A DNA stretch of 7,093 bases from Bacteroidota bacterium (GTDB taxonomy: Bacteria > CLD3 > SB21), in assembly GCA_020438245.1 (NCBI GenBank), contig JAGQUY010000063.1, forward strand, positions 1 through 7,093, given 5' to 3'. The notes below the pieces were generated by a model. The model made no database searches, was not told the DNA's origin, and saw only the letters and a list, made by a program, of their open reading frames with translations. Both the position numbers and the translations under genes were made by a program. Shown here in pieces: positions 6,174 to 7,093 of this stretch (position 1 is the first letter of the stretch; the number at the start of each line of letters is the position of its first letter).

Positions 6174-6248
6174 TGCACTTCCCGAAACAATTCCAGGCAA
6201 TCGCACACCTCGTTTTCTTTTAACGTAACAAGAATCAAAGGCTTCAAA

Positions 6249-7093
6249 ATGCGAGTACTATTTATATATACCGACATCGGCATATCAGTGGGCTATTCAT
6301 GCGGTATTGGTATCCTGTCCGCATACTTGAAAGAAAACGGCCACGAAACAAAACTGATCCATGTATCTGACGAGCTAGATTACTCGCTCGATATTGAAAA
6401 AATCGTCAAAGACATAAAAGAGTATGATCCAGGCCTCATAGCCTTCTCCAGCGTTACCAATCAATGGTTTTACGTAAAGATAATCGCGAAGTTTATTCGC
6501 CGCTCCTGCAGTACTCCGATAGTCGTTGGCGGGCATCATGCCAATGCAGCCGCTGAGGAGATTATTAAAGAGGATGCGGTCGATTTTGTGTGTAAAGGTG
6601 AAGGTGAGATTCCATTGTTGGAATTGGTCAATCGCATCGAACAGGGCAAATCGCTCGAATACATTCCCAACATGACGACAAAATGTCGTACCGAAACATT
6701 GGCAGTCTCCATGGCCGCCACCGGTACCGACGGCGCGATTCCAATAAGCATCGGCAGCTGCAGCAACCTTCCTTCGCCAAAAATCCATGCGCTCAATGAC
6801 GAAATTAGTATTATCGCCAACCCGGTGGATCGCTGGATCGACGACCTCGATTCGCTCCCGTTTGAAGATCGCGAAGTATTTGATTATGACCGCATCGTCG
6901 AGACCCGCGATGGCTGGGCTGAAGTCATTGCGTCGCGCGGCTGCCCCTACGCTTGTACCTATTGTTTTAACGTGCCGTTTTTCGACATGTATAAAGACGA
7001 CCTAAAAGAGACTGAGAAGAAGGTGAAGATGAAGGATTTCATCCGCCGGCGCAGTGTAGAGTCCACGGTAGCGATGCTGCAAAACGTCAGGGA
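6249..7093 (+). CDS. B12-binding domain radical SAM protein (partial, N-terminal 281 residues)
   Basis: An open frame from ATG 6249 reaches the right edge without a stop; AAAGG at 6237-6241, seven bases upstream, supports the start. Residues 1-140 form a cobalamin-binding Rossmann-like domain: MRVLFIYTDIG at the start, GIGILSAYLKENGHE (19-33), DPGLIAFSSVT (60-70), PIVVGGHHAN (90-99) and DFVCKGEGE (112-120). The canonical DxHxxG cobalamin motif is absent, as in many members of this group. The radical SAM core begins near residue 224 with CPYACTYC (Cys232, Cys236, Cys239), the CxxxCxxC that binds the 4Fe-4S cluster, and DFIRRRSVESTV is the usual downstream segment. Members carry out methylations and other radical reactions on lipids, sugars, antibiotics or cofactors; the substrate here is unknown. 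Odd: a ~45-residue low-similarity stretch (about 145-190) separates the domains, where relatives usually have a short linker before the NPVDRWIDDLDSLPF-type segment (191-205). Confidence 0.9.
   Translation, partial: MRVLFIYTDIGISVGYSCGIGILSAYLKENGHETKLIHVSDELDYSLDIEKIVKDIKEYDPGLIAFSSVTNQWFYVKIIAKFIRRSCSTPIVVGGHHANAAAEEIIKEDAVDFVCKGEGEIPLLELVNRIEQGKSLEYIPNMTTKCRTETLAVSMAATGTDGAIPISIGSCSNLPSPKIHALNDEISIIANPVDRWIDDLDSLPFEDREVFDYDRIVETRDGWAEVIASRGCPYACTYCFNVPFFDMYKDDLKETEKKVKMKDFIRRRSVESTVAMLQNVR

Larger units (their letters stand above)
5242..6248. other. AT-rich intergenic region (~1 kb) with palindromes
   Basis: About 1 kb lies between the RTX-glycosidase start (minus) and the radical SAM start (plus), so it holds the control regions of both. 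Open frames are short, lack ribosome binding sites and look random, apart from a 44-codon frame at 5772-5906 that resembles the start of an alpha/beta-hydrolase. Inverted repeats are at 5401-5423, 5613-5660 (8-bp arms AAATCCCC/GGGGATTT, 32-base loop), 5761-5774, 5910-5935 and 6155-6173. None is followed by a T-run, so none is an obvious terminator. No tRNA, IS end or CRISPR unit is seen. Confidence 0.55.

Overview
This 7.1 kb window looks like part of a Gram-negative (proteobacterial, probably gammaproteobacterial) surface-polysaccharide locus. The evidence is a polytopic membrane protein of the O-antigen ligase/polymerase type, a sugar-1-phosphate nucleotidyltransferase translationally coupled to a sugar-nucleotide epimerase, a secreted calcium-binding (RTX) protein carrying a glycosidase-like domain, and a B12-binding radical SAM enzyme. 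No ribosomal or housekeeping gene is present to fix the taxon, so the lineage is an inference.

Layout. Positions 1-582 (minus) are the N-terminal part of a multi-pass membrane protein that runs off the left edge. A ~550-base divergent intergenic region follows (583-1131). Then come a nucleotidyltransferase (1132-2097, plus) and an NAD-dependent epimerase/dehydratase (2094-3020, plus), joined by an ATGA overlap. Converging on them, with only 13 bases between stop codons, is a ~2.2 kb gene (3034-5241, minus). It encodes a Sec signal peptide, a small beta-rich region, 27 uninterrupted RTX nonapeptides and a C-terminal clan GH-A-like glycoside hydrolase domain. Positions 5242-6248 are a ~1 kb AT-rich spacer with several palindromes and a possible remnant of an alpha/beta-hydrolase gene. 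A B12-binding radical SAM gene starts at 6249 and runs off the right edge.

How the genes may work together (inference). The nucleotidyltransferase makes an NDP-sugar and the epimerase changes its stereochemistry. The membrane protein would polymerise or ligate the glycan. The exported RTX-glycosidase could bind and trim or remodel the matrix outside the cell. The radical SAM enzyme could methylate or otherwise modify a lipid, sugar or other component. The most unusual item is the RTX-glycosidase: a Sec signal and N-terminal RTX block precede the catalytic domain, whereas RTX exoproteins normally carry the repeats near the C-terminus beside a type I secretion signal.
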